DNA of 64,000 nucleotides from Anaerolineaceae bacterium (lineage in GTDB: Bacteria; Chloroflexota; Anaerolineae; Anaerolineales; Anaerolineaceae), in NCBI GenBank assembly GCA_016936755.1, contig JAFGXF010000060.1:20449-84448 (forward strand). Reading direction: 5' to 3'. Positions 56,089-64,000 of this stretch are shown piece by piece; the stretch's first letter is position 1; every line of letters begins with the position of its first letter. The notes beneath the pieces are model-generated. The model was given only the letters and a program-made list of their open reading frames with translations, made no database searches and had not been told where the DNA came from. The translations under genes were made by a program, and so were the position numbers.

Positions 56089-56958
56089 CTACATATACTG
56101 ACGCATAGCGTCCAGCATACGGACAAAGCGCACTGTTGCACCAACATCATGGACCCGAATGATATCAGCCCCGCGCATGATCCCCAAGCCCACAGCTGCA
56201 AGCGTACCCTCCAGGCGTTGATCTGGGGGTAAATCAAGAGTCAATCCGATAAAGGATTTGCGCGAAGGACCCAGGAGGACCGGGTAACCGAGTTCATGAA
56301 TCTCGTTCAGATGAGCGATCAGGGTCATATTTTGCTCGACGGTTTTTCCAAATCCAATTCCCGGATCGAGGATGATCATATCATCCGTGATGCCTGCTGA
56401 GTGTGCAAGTGTCACGCTTTGAAGCAATTCGGTTATCACATCCTTTGCTAGATCATCATATTGAGTACCTTGCGGGTAGTTTGACAGACGCAATGCAAGT
56501 TTGGGATCAGCCGGTTGTGAACGGTTGTGCATTAATATCAAGGGTGCCTTATGTTTTTTTACCACCTCGGTCATACGGGGATCAGCTCTTAATGCCCAGA
56601 TATCATTGATCCAATCGACACCCATCTGTAAACCGGTTTCGGCAACAGATGCTTTATAGGTGTCCAGAGAAAGTGGTATTCCCAAGTTCTCGTTGATAAG
56701 CGCCTGAATTATGGGGATAACCCGCCTTAGCTCTTCTTCTTCACTGATGGGAGGTGCTCCCGGACGGGTGCTTTCACCACCAATATCCAGGATATCTGCA
56801 CCCGCTGTTATAAAATTACGAGCTTGTTCCAATACCTGATCAAGCACATTTTCATGAACGAGTAAGCCGTCACCAGAAAAACTATCCGGGGTGATATTAA
56901 TAATTCCCATGATGTAAGTTCGCTCTCCCCAGGAAAAATCGGCAAAAGTATTTTTCAT
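56089..56958 (-). CDS. folP: Dihydropteroate synthase
   Basis: FolP joins p-aminobenzoate to the pterin in folate synthesis. The TIM barrel shows IMGIINITPDSFSGDG, ADILDIGGESTRPGAPP, DTYKASVAE, ILDPGIGFGKT and LLGPSRKSFIG. The start at 56958 has AAGGG upstream; it overlaps the folK stop by four bases. The length of 289 is normal. folK precedes it in the same operon. Confidence 0.95.
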   Translation of the reverse strand: MKNTFADFSWGERTYIMGIINITPDSFSGDGLLVHENVLDQVLEQARNFITAGADILDIGGESTRPGAPPISEEEELRRVIPIIQALINENLGIPLSLDTYKASVAETGLQMGVDWINDIWALRADPRMTEVVKKHKAPLILMHNRSQPADPKLALRLSNYPQGTQYDDLAKDVITELLQSVTLAHSAGITDDMIILDPGIGFGKTVEQNMTLIAHLNEIHELGYPVLLGPSRKSFIGLTLDLPPDQRLEGTLAAVGLGIMRGADIIRVHDVGATVRFVRMLDAMRQYM

Positions 56959-57467
56959 GTACTGCAACCCTTCTCATGATTAACAAAGATTTCCACACCG
57001 GTCTTGTCGATCGCAGCAGCAAGAGATCTTATTGTCATGCCGGTGATTGGATGGAGCAGGTCCGCGGCAATATCCGACAAGGGCAGCAGTACAAACGCTC
57101 GCTCGGTAAGCCGGGGGTGCGGGATCGTTAAACCCTTCGATGATACTACCAGGTTGTCGTAAAACAGGATATCAAGATCAATCAGCCGTGGTCCAAAGCG
57201 AATGGATGGTTGGCGACCCATTTCAATCTCAATGGATTTCAGATTTTTCAGCACCTTGCGGGGAGTGAGTGTAGTGGCTGCCTCCAGCACACAGTTAAGA
57301 AATAAAGGTTGATCCTGATAACCCCATGGTACGGTTTCATAAATGGGTGACACAATCCTCGGACGAATATCAGGTTCGAGCATCTGAATCGCTTGCGTTA
57401 AATTGCTTTGTCGGTCTCCCAGGTTGGATCCGAGGCCCAGATAAATACGATGCTTCATTCTTTCCAT
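56955..57467 (-). CDS. folK: 2-amino-4-hydroxy-6-hydroxymethyldihydropteridine pyrophosphokinase
   Basis: FolK transfers pyrophosphate to the pterin before FolP acts. The signature is YLGLGSNLGDRQSNL, then FLNCVLEAATTL, LKSIEIEMGRQ, RFGPRLIDLDILFYD and IPHPRLTERAFVLLPL. The length of 170 is normal. It overlaps the end of hom by 13 bases and the folP start by four. An alternative start lies at 57458. Confidence 0.93.
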   Translation of the reverse strand: MERMKHRIYLGLGSNLGDRQSNLTQAIQMLEPDIRPRIVSPIYETVPWGYQDQPLFLNCVLEAATTLTPRKVLKNLKSIEIEMGRQPSIRFGPRLIDLDILFYDNLVVSSKGLTIPHPRLTERAFVLLPLSDIAADLLHPITGMTIRSLAAAIDKTGVEIFVNHEKGCST

Positions 57468-58501
57468 ACTTCGAGGATAGTGATGAGATCTGATAGTAAA
57501 CCATATGCAGTGGTTCCAGGGCCAGGATTGCTCTCGAGAATCCCCAATCCTGGAAGCGTGTCTGTTTCAAATTGAATATAGGAACTCGTGCCATTTACTG
57601 AATAAAGAGTTGAATCTGAGTTAACACACTCAGGGGCAACGCGTGCTGATACATTTCGCCCTTTTTTTCGGGCCGAACAAACCAGCTTCCAGCGCTTGCC
57701 TTCTGCTTTGGCAGCAGAGATCATTTCTGGAGTAACGCCTCTAATTCCCTGTCGATCAACCTGCGAGGGTGTTAACGCCACTCCCAATAATACCGTGGAG
57801 AGAGCGGCAACCTTAATGGCGGCGTCCCAACCATCAATGTCTGCTGAAGGATCAGTTTCTGTAATACCAACCGCTTGAGCATATTTTACCGATGCTTCCA
57901 AAGTATCACCTGATTCCATTCGTGATAAAAGGAGGTTGGTACAGGAGTTAAGTATTCCATGAAATCCGATCAACTGGGAAGCCGGGAGACATGATTGAAA
58001 CAAAGAAAAAATAGGTGCACCATCCATGACAGATGACTCAAAACGGAAACAACGCCCTTGATTCCTTGCCAGGTTAGTCAATACTTCATATCCATGTACA
58101 ACTGGGCCTTTATTGGCGGTGATTACATGCATACCTCTCTCAAGCGCATGTCGAAGGTGGTTTATTGCGGGTTGGCCGGTCTTTTGATTCACGGGAGTAT
58201 TCTCCAGTAGAATATCCCCTTGGCAAACGTCGATGAATTCCATGGTGGTATTTACGGTCGGCCCCTTGTTGAGCAATGAATAATCCCCTGATCGCTTTGT
58301 AACCGGGTCGATCTTCAGGGGGTCAATTCCACCCGGATCAATGGCGTAGCCATGTCGATTAGTGGCGATACCGGTGATTTGTATTTTGACCCCGTATTGA
58401 TCAGAGAGCAGCGCGTGTTTATTGTGTAGCAAATTAACAAAAGCTTTGCCCACATTGCCAAAACCAACCATTACCAGACGTATTGTTCTCATTCTTGCCA
58501 T
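57455..58501 (-). CDS. hom: Homoserine dehydrogenase
   Basis: Hom reduces aspartate semialdehyde to homoserine for threonine and methionine. It has the NAD motif VMVGFGNVGKAF and a catalytic domain with ITANKGPVVHGYE, LNSCTNLLLSRM and TDPSADIDGWDAAIKVAALST. It has no C-terminal ACT domain and ends at about 348 residues. Starts at 58501 or 58492 suit the AAAGGA upstream; 58537 overlaps the previous gene. It follows the SCO1664-like gene. Confidence 0.9.
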   Translation of the reverse strand: MARMRTIRLVMVGFGNVGKAFVNLLHNKHALLSDQYGVKIQITGIATNRHGYAIDPGGIDPLKIDPVTKRSGDYSLLNKGPTVNTTMEFIDVCQGDILLENTPVNQKTGQPAINHLRHALERGMHVITANKGPVVHGYEVLTNLARNQGRCFRFESSVMDGAPIFSLFQSCLPASQLIGFHGILNSCTNLLLSRMESGDTLEASVKYAQAVGITETDPSADIDGWDAAIKVAALSTVLLGVALTPSQVDRQGIRGVTPEMISAAKAEGKRWKLVCSARKKGRNVSARVAPECVNSDSTLYSVNGTSSYIQFETDTLPGLGILESNPGPGTTAYGLLSDLITILEVWKE

Positions 58502-58521
58502 ATCCTTTGTAACTGTAGTGA

Positions 58522-59241
58522 TCAAATTGGAGGCCATGGTATTGTGCGCCGGGTGCTCGGTGGAATGGGATAAAGACCACCGATCAGCAACGACCTCATT
58601 CTACCTGCCAATGCAGATAATTCAGCGGGACTTAACAAAGAGATTACTTGGTCATAAACACCGATTTGTGTGGTTAGATCAATATTCACCCGTTCGATAT
58701 CAGCCAGTAAATCATGGGGTATTTCTTCACCTGCGTGATCCCAGGCAACTGTTCGAAGTTTCTCAACCACATGAAAGGTGAGTCCATGGTCGATAAGCCA
58801 GACATGCCCATCCGGATCCTCGATAAAGTGGCCGGCTTTTCTGTCTGCGTTATTGAGCATGTAATCAAAAAGCAGGATCTTCCGACGAAGCGCAATATGA
58901 GCATCTGACAAAGTGAAATAATGGGTTTGCGGGTCATGTGTGATGAAAGCCTGGAGAGAACCAGGCCCCATTGGGCCTTTTTTTCGATGAACGGTTGGCG
59001 GAACCAGACCCCATTTCAGTGCTTCACTGAACACATACGTTGCCACCTCCCGTTTGAACAGCGTTCTGGGAGGAAAATCCCATAACGGTCTTTCACCTGC
59101 ACTCGGTTTATAAACTGCCCGCAGCTCATGAGAAGTGGTTCTGACATTTACCAGAAAGGTACCATTGGAGCCTTGCAAAAACTGACCCGCCAAGTCGATT
59201 TCCCCACATTGTAAATCCCTAAGAGTCGCCAGCTTGTCCAT
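58522..59241 (-). CDS. SCO1664-like protein (PI3/PI4-kinase-like fold)
   Basis: The 239-residue protein has the SCO1664 features: RAVYKPSAGERPLWDFPPRTL (ATP-lysine region), FKREVATYVFSEALKWGLVPPTV, FDYMLNNADRKAGHF (catalytic loop with DRK) and HVWLIDHGLTF (metal-binding D). These residues are those of an atypical kinase in the PI3/PI4-kinase fold. The target is unknown. It overlaps the DUF3090 gene by 23 bases, a conserved pairing in Actinobacteria and Chloroflexota. Confidence 0.85.
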   Translation of the reverse strand: MDKLATLRDLQCGEIDLAGQFLQGSNGTFLVNVRTTSHELRAVYKPSAGERPLWDFPPRTLFKREVATYVFSEALKWGLVPPTVHRKKGPMGPGSLQAFITHDPQTHYFTLSDAHIALRRKILLFDYMLNNADRKAGHFIEDPDGHVWLIDHGLTFHVVEKLRTVAWDHAGEEIPHDLLADIERVNIDLTTQIGVYDQVISLLSPAELSALAGRMRSLLIGGLYPIPPSTRRTIPWPPI

Positions 59242-59782
59242 CTTGTATTATTTGGGATTTTTTATGCCCATTTTTCTTTGGGCAGACATGCCCTTTGGGA
59301 CCAATTACCTCGCCACATAATGGGCAAATTGGGCGACCTCGATCAGCCAATTCAACGCACCAATGCGCCAGACGACGAAGTTGATTGCGATTGCACCACA
59401 AGCGAACGACCCCCCGCTCTTCAGTGTCCTCTGCTTCGACAGACACCTCACGTAAGACCATAATGATCATATCTTCTGACAGGTCATAGCCCAGGCCGAA
59501 ATCACCTATTCGGAACAAAGGCTCCACGGGGGATTTTAATTGCATATCTTCTTCAGTATATGTTGAAGAGGCATCTTCAAGATCCGGATGGTCCTTTTTG
59601 ATATCTGCCAGGAATTGTTCAATGGCTACTGCCAGGGCTTGCAATTGTATTTTTTCCACAAGCAGTGAGACAAGCTCTCCCCCCTTCGTTGCTTGAATGT
59701 AAAAGACACGCTGACCGGGTCTGCCGATGGCGTTGGTTATGATATCATCTACTGGGTGAAATTCTATTTCTATACCTGGCAT
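59219..59782 (-). CDS. DUF3090 family protein
   Basis: The protein starts MPGIEIEFHPVDDIITNAIGRPGQRVFYIQATKGG and continues LVEKIQLQALAVAIEQFL, VRLWCNRNQLRRLAHWCVELADRGRPICPLCGEVIGPKGHVCP, where the four cysteines form a small zinc site. This is the DUF3090 family. AGGA lies eight bases before the ATG at 59782 (187 residues). It overlaps the next gene, the SCO1664-like protein. It diverges from the PBP gene with only 61 bases between starts. Confidence 0.85.
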   Translation of the reverse strand: MPGIEIEFHPVDDIITNAIGRPGQRVFYIQATKGGELVSLLVEKIQLQALAVAIEQFLADIKKDHPDLEDASSTYTEEDMQLKSPVEPLFRIGDFGLGYDLSEDMIIMVLREVSVEAEDTEERGVVRLWCNRNQLRRLAHWCVELADRGRPICPLCGEVIGPKGHVCPKKNGHKKSQIIQDGQAGDS

Positions 59783-59843
59783 AAAAAATTCCTGACGCGG
59801 GATTCCCACATTATAAGACATTCCAACCGTGGTCTGGTAGAAG

Positions 59844-62435
59844 ATGAACACAATTAATAACCCCCTCTTATCTCGAAGTGCGATAAAAACAAGTCGTGAA
59901 TTGTGGGTTGTTCGGTGGTTAATATTGCGGAAAAGGCTGGCAGGGCGCAGGAAACGGGAAAAACGGGCGGGAACACGATTCGGTTTTTCAGGTTTTGGTT
60001 TGGGCTTGATGACATTGGGTATCAGCGTTTTGCTTATATGGGGTGGTTTCTATGTCTACCAGATCCTGTCAGGGCTCCCATCCATTGGGCGATTGGAGCG
60101 CCTGGCAGGCCCGGGTGGCAGTATCTATTCTCCCACTCATTATTATGATCAGACGGGTCAGTCACTGATTGATGATGAAAGGGTGGCGTTTTCCCACTTG
60201 GAACACATCGCGTTTTCATCAGATCAAGCACAACCCGAAGGAGTGATGCTTGCGACATATGCACTGGCTGTCCTGACAAGCATGGATGGAACACATATAT
60301 TCGATCCCAACCTGGCACCGCCGATCTCGATCGAGGAGCGCCTGGTTTTAAATTTACTGCTCTCTACCGAACCGCCTTCGACAGGTAGAACGATTCGCAC
60401 GAAGCTGTTGTCTGTTATGGCAGTTACCAGGTATGGACGGTGGACTTTGCTGGATTGGTTCCTGAACACAACATCATATGGACATGGTACCTGGGGGGCT
60501 GAACAGGCAGCTCGGCTTTATTTTAATAAAGCGGTCACGCAGTTGGATTCGGGTGAATCTCTGGTGTTGGCTGTCATTGCGTTGAATCCCGAGGCGAATC
60601 CAATTGATACCCCCGAGTTATTTAATATCACATTGCGATCGGTTGGTATACACTTGCTTTCCACCGGATTGGTGAATGCCGAAGTGCTTAACCTTGCTGA
60701 CAATGCTGTCAGTGAAATTTCCACCCCAATAAATGAAAATGACAAACACGTATCTGCATTTGTTGCTACTGTTAATAAACAATTGGACGATGCATTGGTA
60801 AGAGACCTCCCTCTTCAGGGAGGGTTGACAGTAATAACGACATTGGATATGAACATCCAGCGGCAACTTGAATGCGCCGTGGGATCGTTACTTGGTGTGG
60901 AGAGCATCAGAGCCGATTGTTTTCTCATACAGGAAGAAATAAAGAAGCCACAATTGCATACCTCAATTCCTGATGGATTGATGGTCAGTTTCACTTTGCT
61001 GGATCCTGTCACCGGGCAAATCAAGGCCATGCTCGGGGATTTCTCGCCCACCTCTGGGCAACAGGGTTTGCTGAAACCGCATCCAAGCGGATCGTTGACA
61101 ACCCCCTTTATCTATTTACTTGGCATGTTACATGGCATGAGCCCCGCCAGCCTGGTATGGGATACGCCTACTGGATTTATGGATTCGCAATTGGATCAGT
61201 ATGTTGCTCAGTATGAGTACCAGGGACCGATGAGTGTGCGAACTGCGTTGACAGATGACCACCTGGTGCCTGCCGCCAAATTGCTGGATGGGTATGGCCG
61301 GGAGGGCGCACTGGCTTTGATGAGCAGTTTTGGGCTGCAATTTTATGCCAGTGAGGGTATGCCATTTTCCACTGCTGTAACAGACGCCATCTCGATTGCT
61401 CAAGCATTTGGGGTTCTGGCAAATGATGGTAAGCGACCCGGAAAAACAAGTTTTAACAACATCGTGGTGGAACAACCGATGACCATCCAAAAGATCATCG
61501 ATCATGAGGGCCAGACCCTCTGGGAGTGGAAAGAGTCCCCCCAGCAACCATTGATCAGTTCGGAGTTGGCTTTCCTGATCAACGACATCCTTATCAGTGG
61601 CGGCCTTGAGTCGATGGATTTTAGAGGATCGACCAAAAGTGGTTTAACCCATGAGAATAATGATTTCTGGCGGGTGGTATATACACCCGATTATGTCTTT
61701 GTAGTATGGATGGGCCTTCCAGATACGCAAGAAGGTATTAATTTTTCAAAAACGGGAATTGACCTTGAGCTGATCCTCATACTGGAGAATTACTACCAAC
61801 CTGACCACGAATGGCAGATACCAGATAACATCATACGCTTGGAAGTATGTTACCCATCGGGATTGTTGCCGGGAGAGGCCTGCCCCGAGACGGTAAAGGA
61901 GTATTTCATCTCTGGAAATGAGCCGGTATCAATCGATAACTTGTTCAAGCAGATTCGGATTGACAACGAGACAGGGAGACTTGCCACTGTTTTCACGAAC
62001 CCTGCCCATGTCGTGCAACGGGTTTATTACAATCCCCCGCCTGAAGAAGTCTTCTGGGCACACACGTTGGGTTATCTCGCAGCCCCATCTGAATTTTCGG
62101 TTTATCAATCCAGAAATGTAGGTAGAACCATCCAGCTGGAAGAGCCTCAGAACTTCGCCAATGTGCAGGGAACTATAGAAATTAAAGGAACACTTTCAGT
62201 TGTTTATTTTATTTCATATCGATTTGACTTGGGGGTTGGCCTGGCGCCCGATCAGTGGCTGCAGATCGGCAGTTCAAACAAGGACTTGCCTATCGACAAT
62301 ATTTTAGGTTCTCTGGACACAACAAAATTCCAGAATGGGCTTTATACACTTAGGATCCAGGCTGTATACTCGGGAAATATTGTGGATGACGCCTACCTGG
62401 TTATTCTTATAAACAATCCGGAGACGGTTGATTGA
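59844..62435 (+). CDS. Class A penicillin-binding protein homologue with degenerate catalytic sites
   Basis: The 863-residue protein has one membrane anchor (about 51-75), a GT51-like domain (about 130-260) and a transpeptidase-like domain (about 375-690). The GT51 part keeps the fold (WTLLDWFLNTTSYGHGTWGAEQAARLYFNKA), but the catalytic ED pair and GGSTITQQ are gone. In the transpeptidase part the SxxK motif reads SLTT (417-420), SxN reads DHL (472-474), and only KSG (598-600) remains. It is therefore probably a structural or binding protein. There is no frameshift or stop. It starts a + unit divergent from DUF3090. Confidence 0.85.
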   Translation: MNTINNPLLSRSAIKTSRELWVVRWLILRKRLAGRRKREKRAGTRFGFSGFGLGLMTLGISVLLIWGGFYVYQILSGLPSIGRLERLAGPGGSIYSPTHYYDQTGQSLIDDERVAFSHLEHIAFSSDQAQPEGVMLATYALAVLTSMDGTHIFDPNLAPPISIEERLVLNLLLSTEPPSTGRTIRTKLLSVMAVTRYGRWTLLDWFLNTTSYGHGTWGAEQAARLYFNKAVTQLDSGESLVLAVIALNPEANPIDTPELFNITLRSVGIHLLSTGLVNAEVLNLADNAVSEISTPINENDKHVSAFVATVNKQLDDALVRDLPLQGGLTVITTLDMNIQRQLECAVGSLLGVESIRADCFLIQEEIKKPQLHTSIPDGLMVSFTLLDPVTGQIKAMLGDFSPTSGQQGLLKPHPSGSLTTPFIYLLGMLHGMSPASLVWDTPTGFMDSQLDQYVAQYEYQGPMSVRTALTDDHLVPAAKLLDGYGREGALALMSSFGLQFYASEGMPFSTAVTDAISIAQAFGVLANDGKRPGKTSFNNIVVEQPMTIQKIIDHEGQTLWEWKESPQQPLISSELAFLINDILISGGLESMDFRGSTKSGLTHENNDFWRVVYTPDYVFVVWMGLPDTQEGINFSKTGIDLELILILENYYQPDHEWQIPDNIIRLEVCYPSGLLPGEACPETVKEYFISGNEPVSIDNLFKQIRIDNETGRLATVFTNPAHVVQRVYYNPPPEEVFWAHTLGYLAAPSEFSVYQSRNVGRTIQLEEPQNFANVQGTIEIKGTLSVVYFISYRFDLGVGLAPDQWLQIGSSNKDLPIDNILGSLDTTKFQNGLYTLRIQAVYSGNIVDDAYLVILINNPETVD

Positions 62436-62472
62436 ACCAGGTATGTATCTCTCGTCGGGCACACGGTTGTTA

Positions 62473-62796
62473 TCATGCCACAATCATGATCAGCAACATG
62501 CTTACCGGTGTCCTTGCAACCAGGCTGTGAGGTAGTTTTGCCGGCATATAAGCCCAAGAACCTGCATCAACCTTTAATTTCTCATCACCAAGTCTTAAAT
62601 CTGCTTCGCCAGCCAAAAAATGCAATATGGCAGGATAAGCAGCTGTATGCTCAGTCAACTCCTGTCCCTCAGCAAACCCGAAAAGGGTCACCTTGACCTT
62701 GTCATTGGTGGTCAATGCCTTGCTGAGAATGCTTCCTGAGGGGATGCCATCCATTTCTTTGGCGATATTCTGATAATACTCGAATGACCCGCGCAT
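62473..62796 (-). CDS. Small cupin-domain protein
   Basis: The 107-residue protein is a single cupin barrel: VTLFGFAEGQELTEHTAAYPAILHFLAGEADLRLGDEKLKVDAGSWAYMPAKLPHSLVA. It has two histidines in metal-like positions. GAGGT lies before the ATG at 62796. It overlaps the start region of nothing else and follows the YitT-type gene, with which it may be co-transcribed. Function unknown. Confidence 0.8.
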   Translation of the reverse strand: MRGSFEYYQNIAKEMDGIPSGSILSKALTTNDKVKVTLFGFAEGQELTEHTAAYPAILHFLAGEADLRLGDEKLKVDAGSWAYMPAKLPHSLVARTPVSMLLIMIVA

Positions 62797-62809
62797 ATTA
62801 ACCTCGCTT

Positions 62810-63769
62810 TTACACAAATGGTTTGAACCCTTCGCCTAAAGCCTCATGGACATGGCCGATCACCATGAATGCGTCCCGGTCGATCTCCTGAACCAGTGCT
62901 TTCAATCGATGAGTTTCTGAGTGAGTGATGACACAATACAGAACCGGGCGCCCCTTGCGGGTATAAGCACCCGTGCCCTCCAGTATGGTCACGCCACGGC
63001 CCAGGTTGGCCAGGATGGTCTCACTGACTTCTTGAGACGAATCTGTGATGATCATGGCTGCTCGATAGACACTGCTGCCCTCGGAAGCCAGCTCGGCGGC
63101 CATGCCACTGACATAGATCATCACCAGGGCATATAGCGCTAATGTCCAACCGAAAACGAAGCCGGCCGATAAAACCACGAGTGAATCAGTAACCAGATAA
63201 GCATGTGAAATGGAGATGCCGAATTTGTGGTTGAGAATCCGACCCAGAATATCACTTCCGCCGCTGGTGCCCTGCCCCCGGTAAACAAGACCAAGACCTA
63301 TCCCTAAAACGACACCGCCATAGAGCGTGTTTAGAATGACGTCATCCGTGATACCAGTGGGGGGCAGATAGAAGACCAGAAAATCGGTAAATAATGAGAA
63401 CGCAGCCACAGAAACGGCTGTGCGCAATGCAAATCGTGGTCCTCCCAGGAATCGCCAGCCAAGAATGAAGAGAGGCGCGTTCCCCAGCAGGACCATTAGT
63501 CCGATTGGCCAGCCGGTAAAGTGGTTTATTAATTGTGACATACCACTGATCCCCCCGCTTACAAGTTTGGAAGGGATAAGAAACAGGCGCATGGCAAACG
63601 CCTGGACCAGCGCACCGATTAAAATCAAAGAATATGCTTTGGCGGTATGCCAGGTAAGGTGTTTTCGAGCCACGACCTTTATTTTTGATGGAGATTTCTT
63701 TTTCACAGGATTAATCCAAATTGAGATGGTCTGATTATATCCTGCTGGCCGGTGGCTTGACCGGAGCAT
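62810..63769 (-). CDS. YitT-family membrane protein
   Basis: The protein has five or six hydrophobic segments in residues 45-205, with GGISGMSQLINHFTGWPIG and TLYGGVVLGIGLGLVYRGQGTSGGSDILG, then a soluble DUF2179 domain at the C-terminus (GRGVTILEGTGAYTRKGRPVLYCVI). This is the YitT family, of unknown transport role. The start could be the ATG at 63769 or a GTG at 63706, which lies after a TATAAT-like sequence. Confidence 0.88.
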   Translation of the reverse strand: MLRSSHRPAGYNQTISIWINPVKKKSPSKIKVVARKHLTWHTAKAYSLILIGALVQAFAMRLFLIPSKLVSGGISGMSQLINHFTGWPIGLMVLLGNAPLFILGWRFLGGPRFALRTAVSVAAFSLFTDFLVFYLPPTGITDDVILNTLYGGVVLGIGLGLVYRGQGTSGGSDILGRILNHKFGISISHAYLVTDSLVVLSAGFVFGWTLALYALVMIYVSGMAAELASEGSSVYRAAMIITDSSQEVSETILANLGRGVTILEGTGAYTRKGRPVLYCVITHSETHRLKALVQEIDRDAFMVIGHVHEALGEGFKPFV

Positions 63770-63797
63770 GCCCAACGGGTAGAATACGGGTCACAAG

Positions 63798-63868
63798 CGG
63801 GCGTCGCCAAGTGGTAAGGCATCAGCCTTCCAAGCTGACATCGCGGGTCCGAATCCCGTCGCCCGCTC
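63798..63868 (+). tRNA. tRNA-Gly (anticodon TCC)
   Basis: The acceptor GCGGGCG pairs with CGCCCGC, the anticodon stem CAGC/GCTG surrounds CTTCCAA, giving TCC, and the T-arm contains GTCCGAATC. CCA is not encoded. It decodes GGA and GGG. Confidence 0.94.
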
Positions 63869-64000
63869 TAGTTATTGAGCGCTATAATTGAGTAACAAAT
63901 TGTAGCTCAGCAGCAGAAAGTGACGGGTCACATGGCTCCCCCTGTGGGTGTAACCGCTTGGGGGATGGGGCTTTGATAAAATAATCACAGAGGGCCCGTA
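63869..64000 (+). other. Non-coding end of the window with hairpin, unidentified
   Basis: A TATAAT lies at 63884-63889 with no good -35. A 6-bp stem TCCCCC/GGGGGA (63937-63942 and 63960-63965) and G/C-rich surroundings suggest structured RNA. I see no coding frame and recognise no ncRNA family. The piece may be cut by the window edge. Confidence 0.2.

Noticed and set aside
59844-62435. The PBP homologue as a pseudogene
   Set aside because: 863 residues without stop or frameshift, with fold-defining residues kept; only active-site motifs are lost.
1-64000. Mobile elements, CRISPR arrays, phage genes
   Set aside because: No transposase, integrase or phage protein and no regularly spaced repeats were seen.

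Overview
The window is a compact bacterial chromosome segment with about 55 protein genes, four tRNA genes and almost no non-coding space. I see no mobile element, CRISPR array or prophage. Gene content points to Chloroflexota, probably class Anaerolineae: MutS2, a RadA/ClpC set, a translin-family protein, a DUF3467 protein, SpoVS, a DUF3090/SCO1664-type kinase-like pair, a pyrrolysine-free MttB-family protein with its corrinoid protein, and paired deoxynucleoside kinases. This assignment is inference from gene families; no rRNA lies in the window.

Layout. 1-4.4 kb (+): end of an unknown gene, an aminotransferase, gatB, and gdhA behind a structured leader. 4.4-8.8 kb (-): a Ca2+-type P-ATPase and glgC. 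8.8-11 kb: tRNA-Leu, ychF, surE and an unusual tRNA-Arg(GCG). 11-20.9 kb (mostly -): mutS2, a radical SAM gene (+), holA-DUF6391-radA, clpC and a thioesterase. 21-26.7 kb (+): an Rrf2 regulator, then hutI, an HD hydrolase, a HinfI/CcrM-like DNA adenine methylase, a corrinoid protein and an MttB-family methyltransferase. 27-28.4 kb (-): a homocysteine-methyltransferase-family gene and ssb.

28.5-36 kb looks like the chromosome origin neighbourhood. An AT-rich, gene-free stretch at 30.17-30.59 kb carries two perfect DnaA boxes and several near matches. It is flanked by two deoxynucleoside kinases and spoVS. dnaN follows about 2 kb away, and a perfect 16-bp parS (ParB site) lies at 35,967. dnaA and parAB are not in the window.

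36-41.5 kb (-): recN, a zinc-finger membrane protein, nadK, a translin-family gene, DUF3467, a second ssb and an esterase. 41.5-43.3 kb (+): tRNA-Pro, a family 2 glycosyltransferase and rnhB. 43.3-59.8 kb (-): a long, closely packed array from DUF3090 down to galE (hom, folK, folP, an R3H ATPase, tmk, a DsbA-cyclophilin fusion, a PrsW-type protease, DedA, plsC, comEC, a large membrane protein). 59.8-64 kb: a class A penicillin-binding-protein homologue that has lost key catalytic motifs, a cupin, a YitT-type membrane protein and tRNA-Gly.

The most unusual items are the catalytically degraded PBP, the oriC/parS pair, the DsbA-cyclophilin fusion lipoprotein, the DUF3090/SCO1664 pair, the comEC with a degenerate metallo-beta-lactamase domain, the GCG tRNA-Arg and the gdhA leader.
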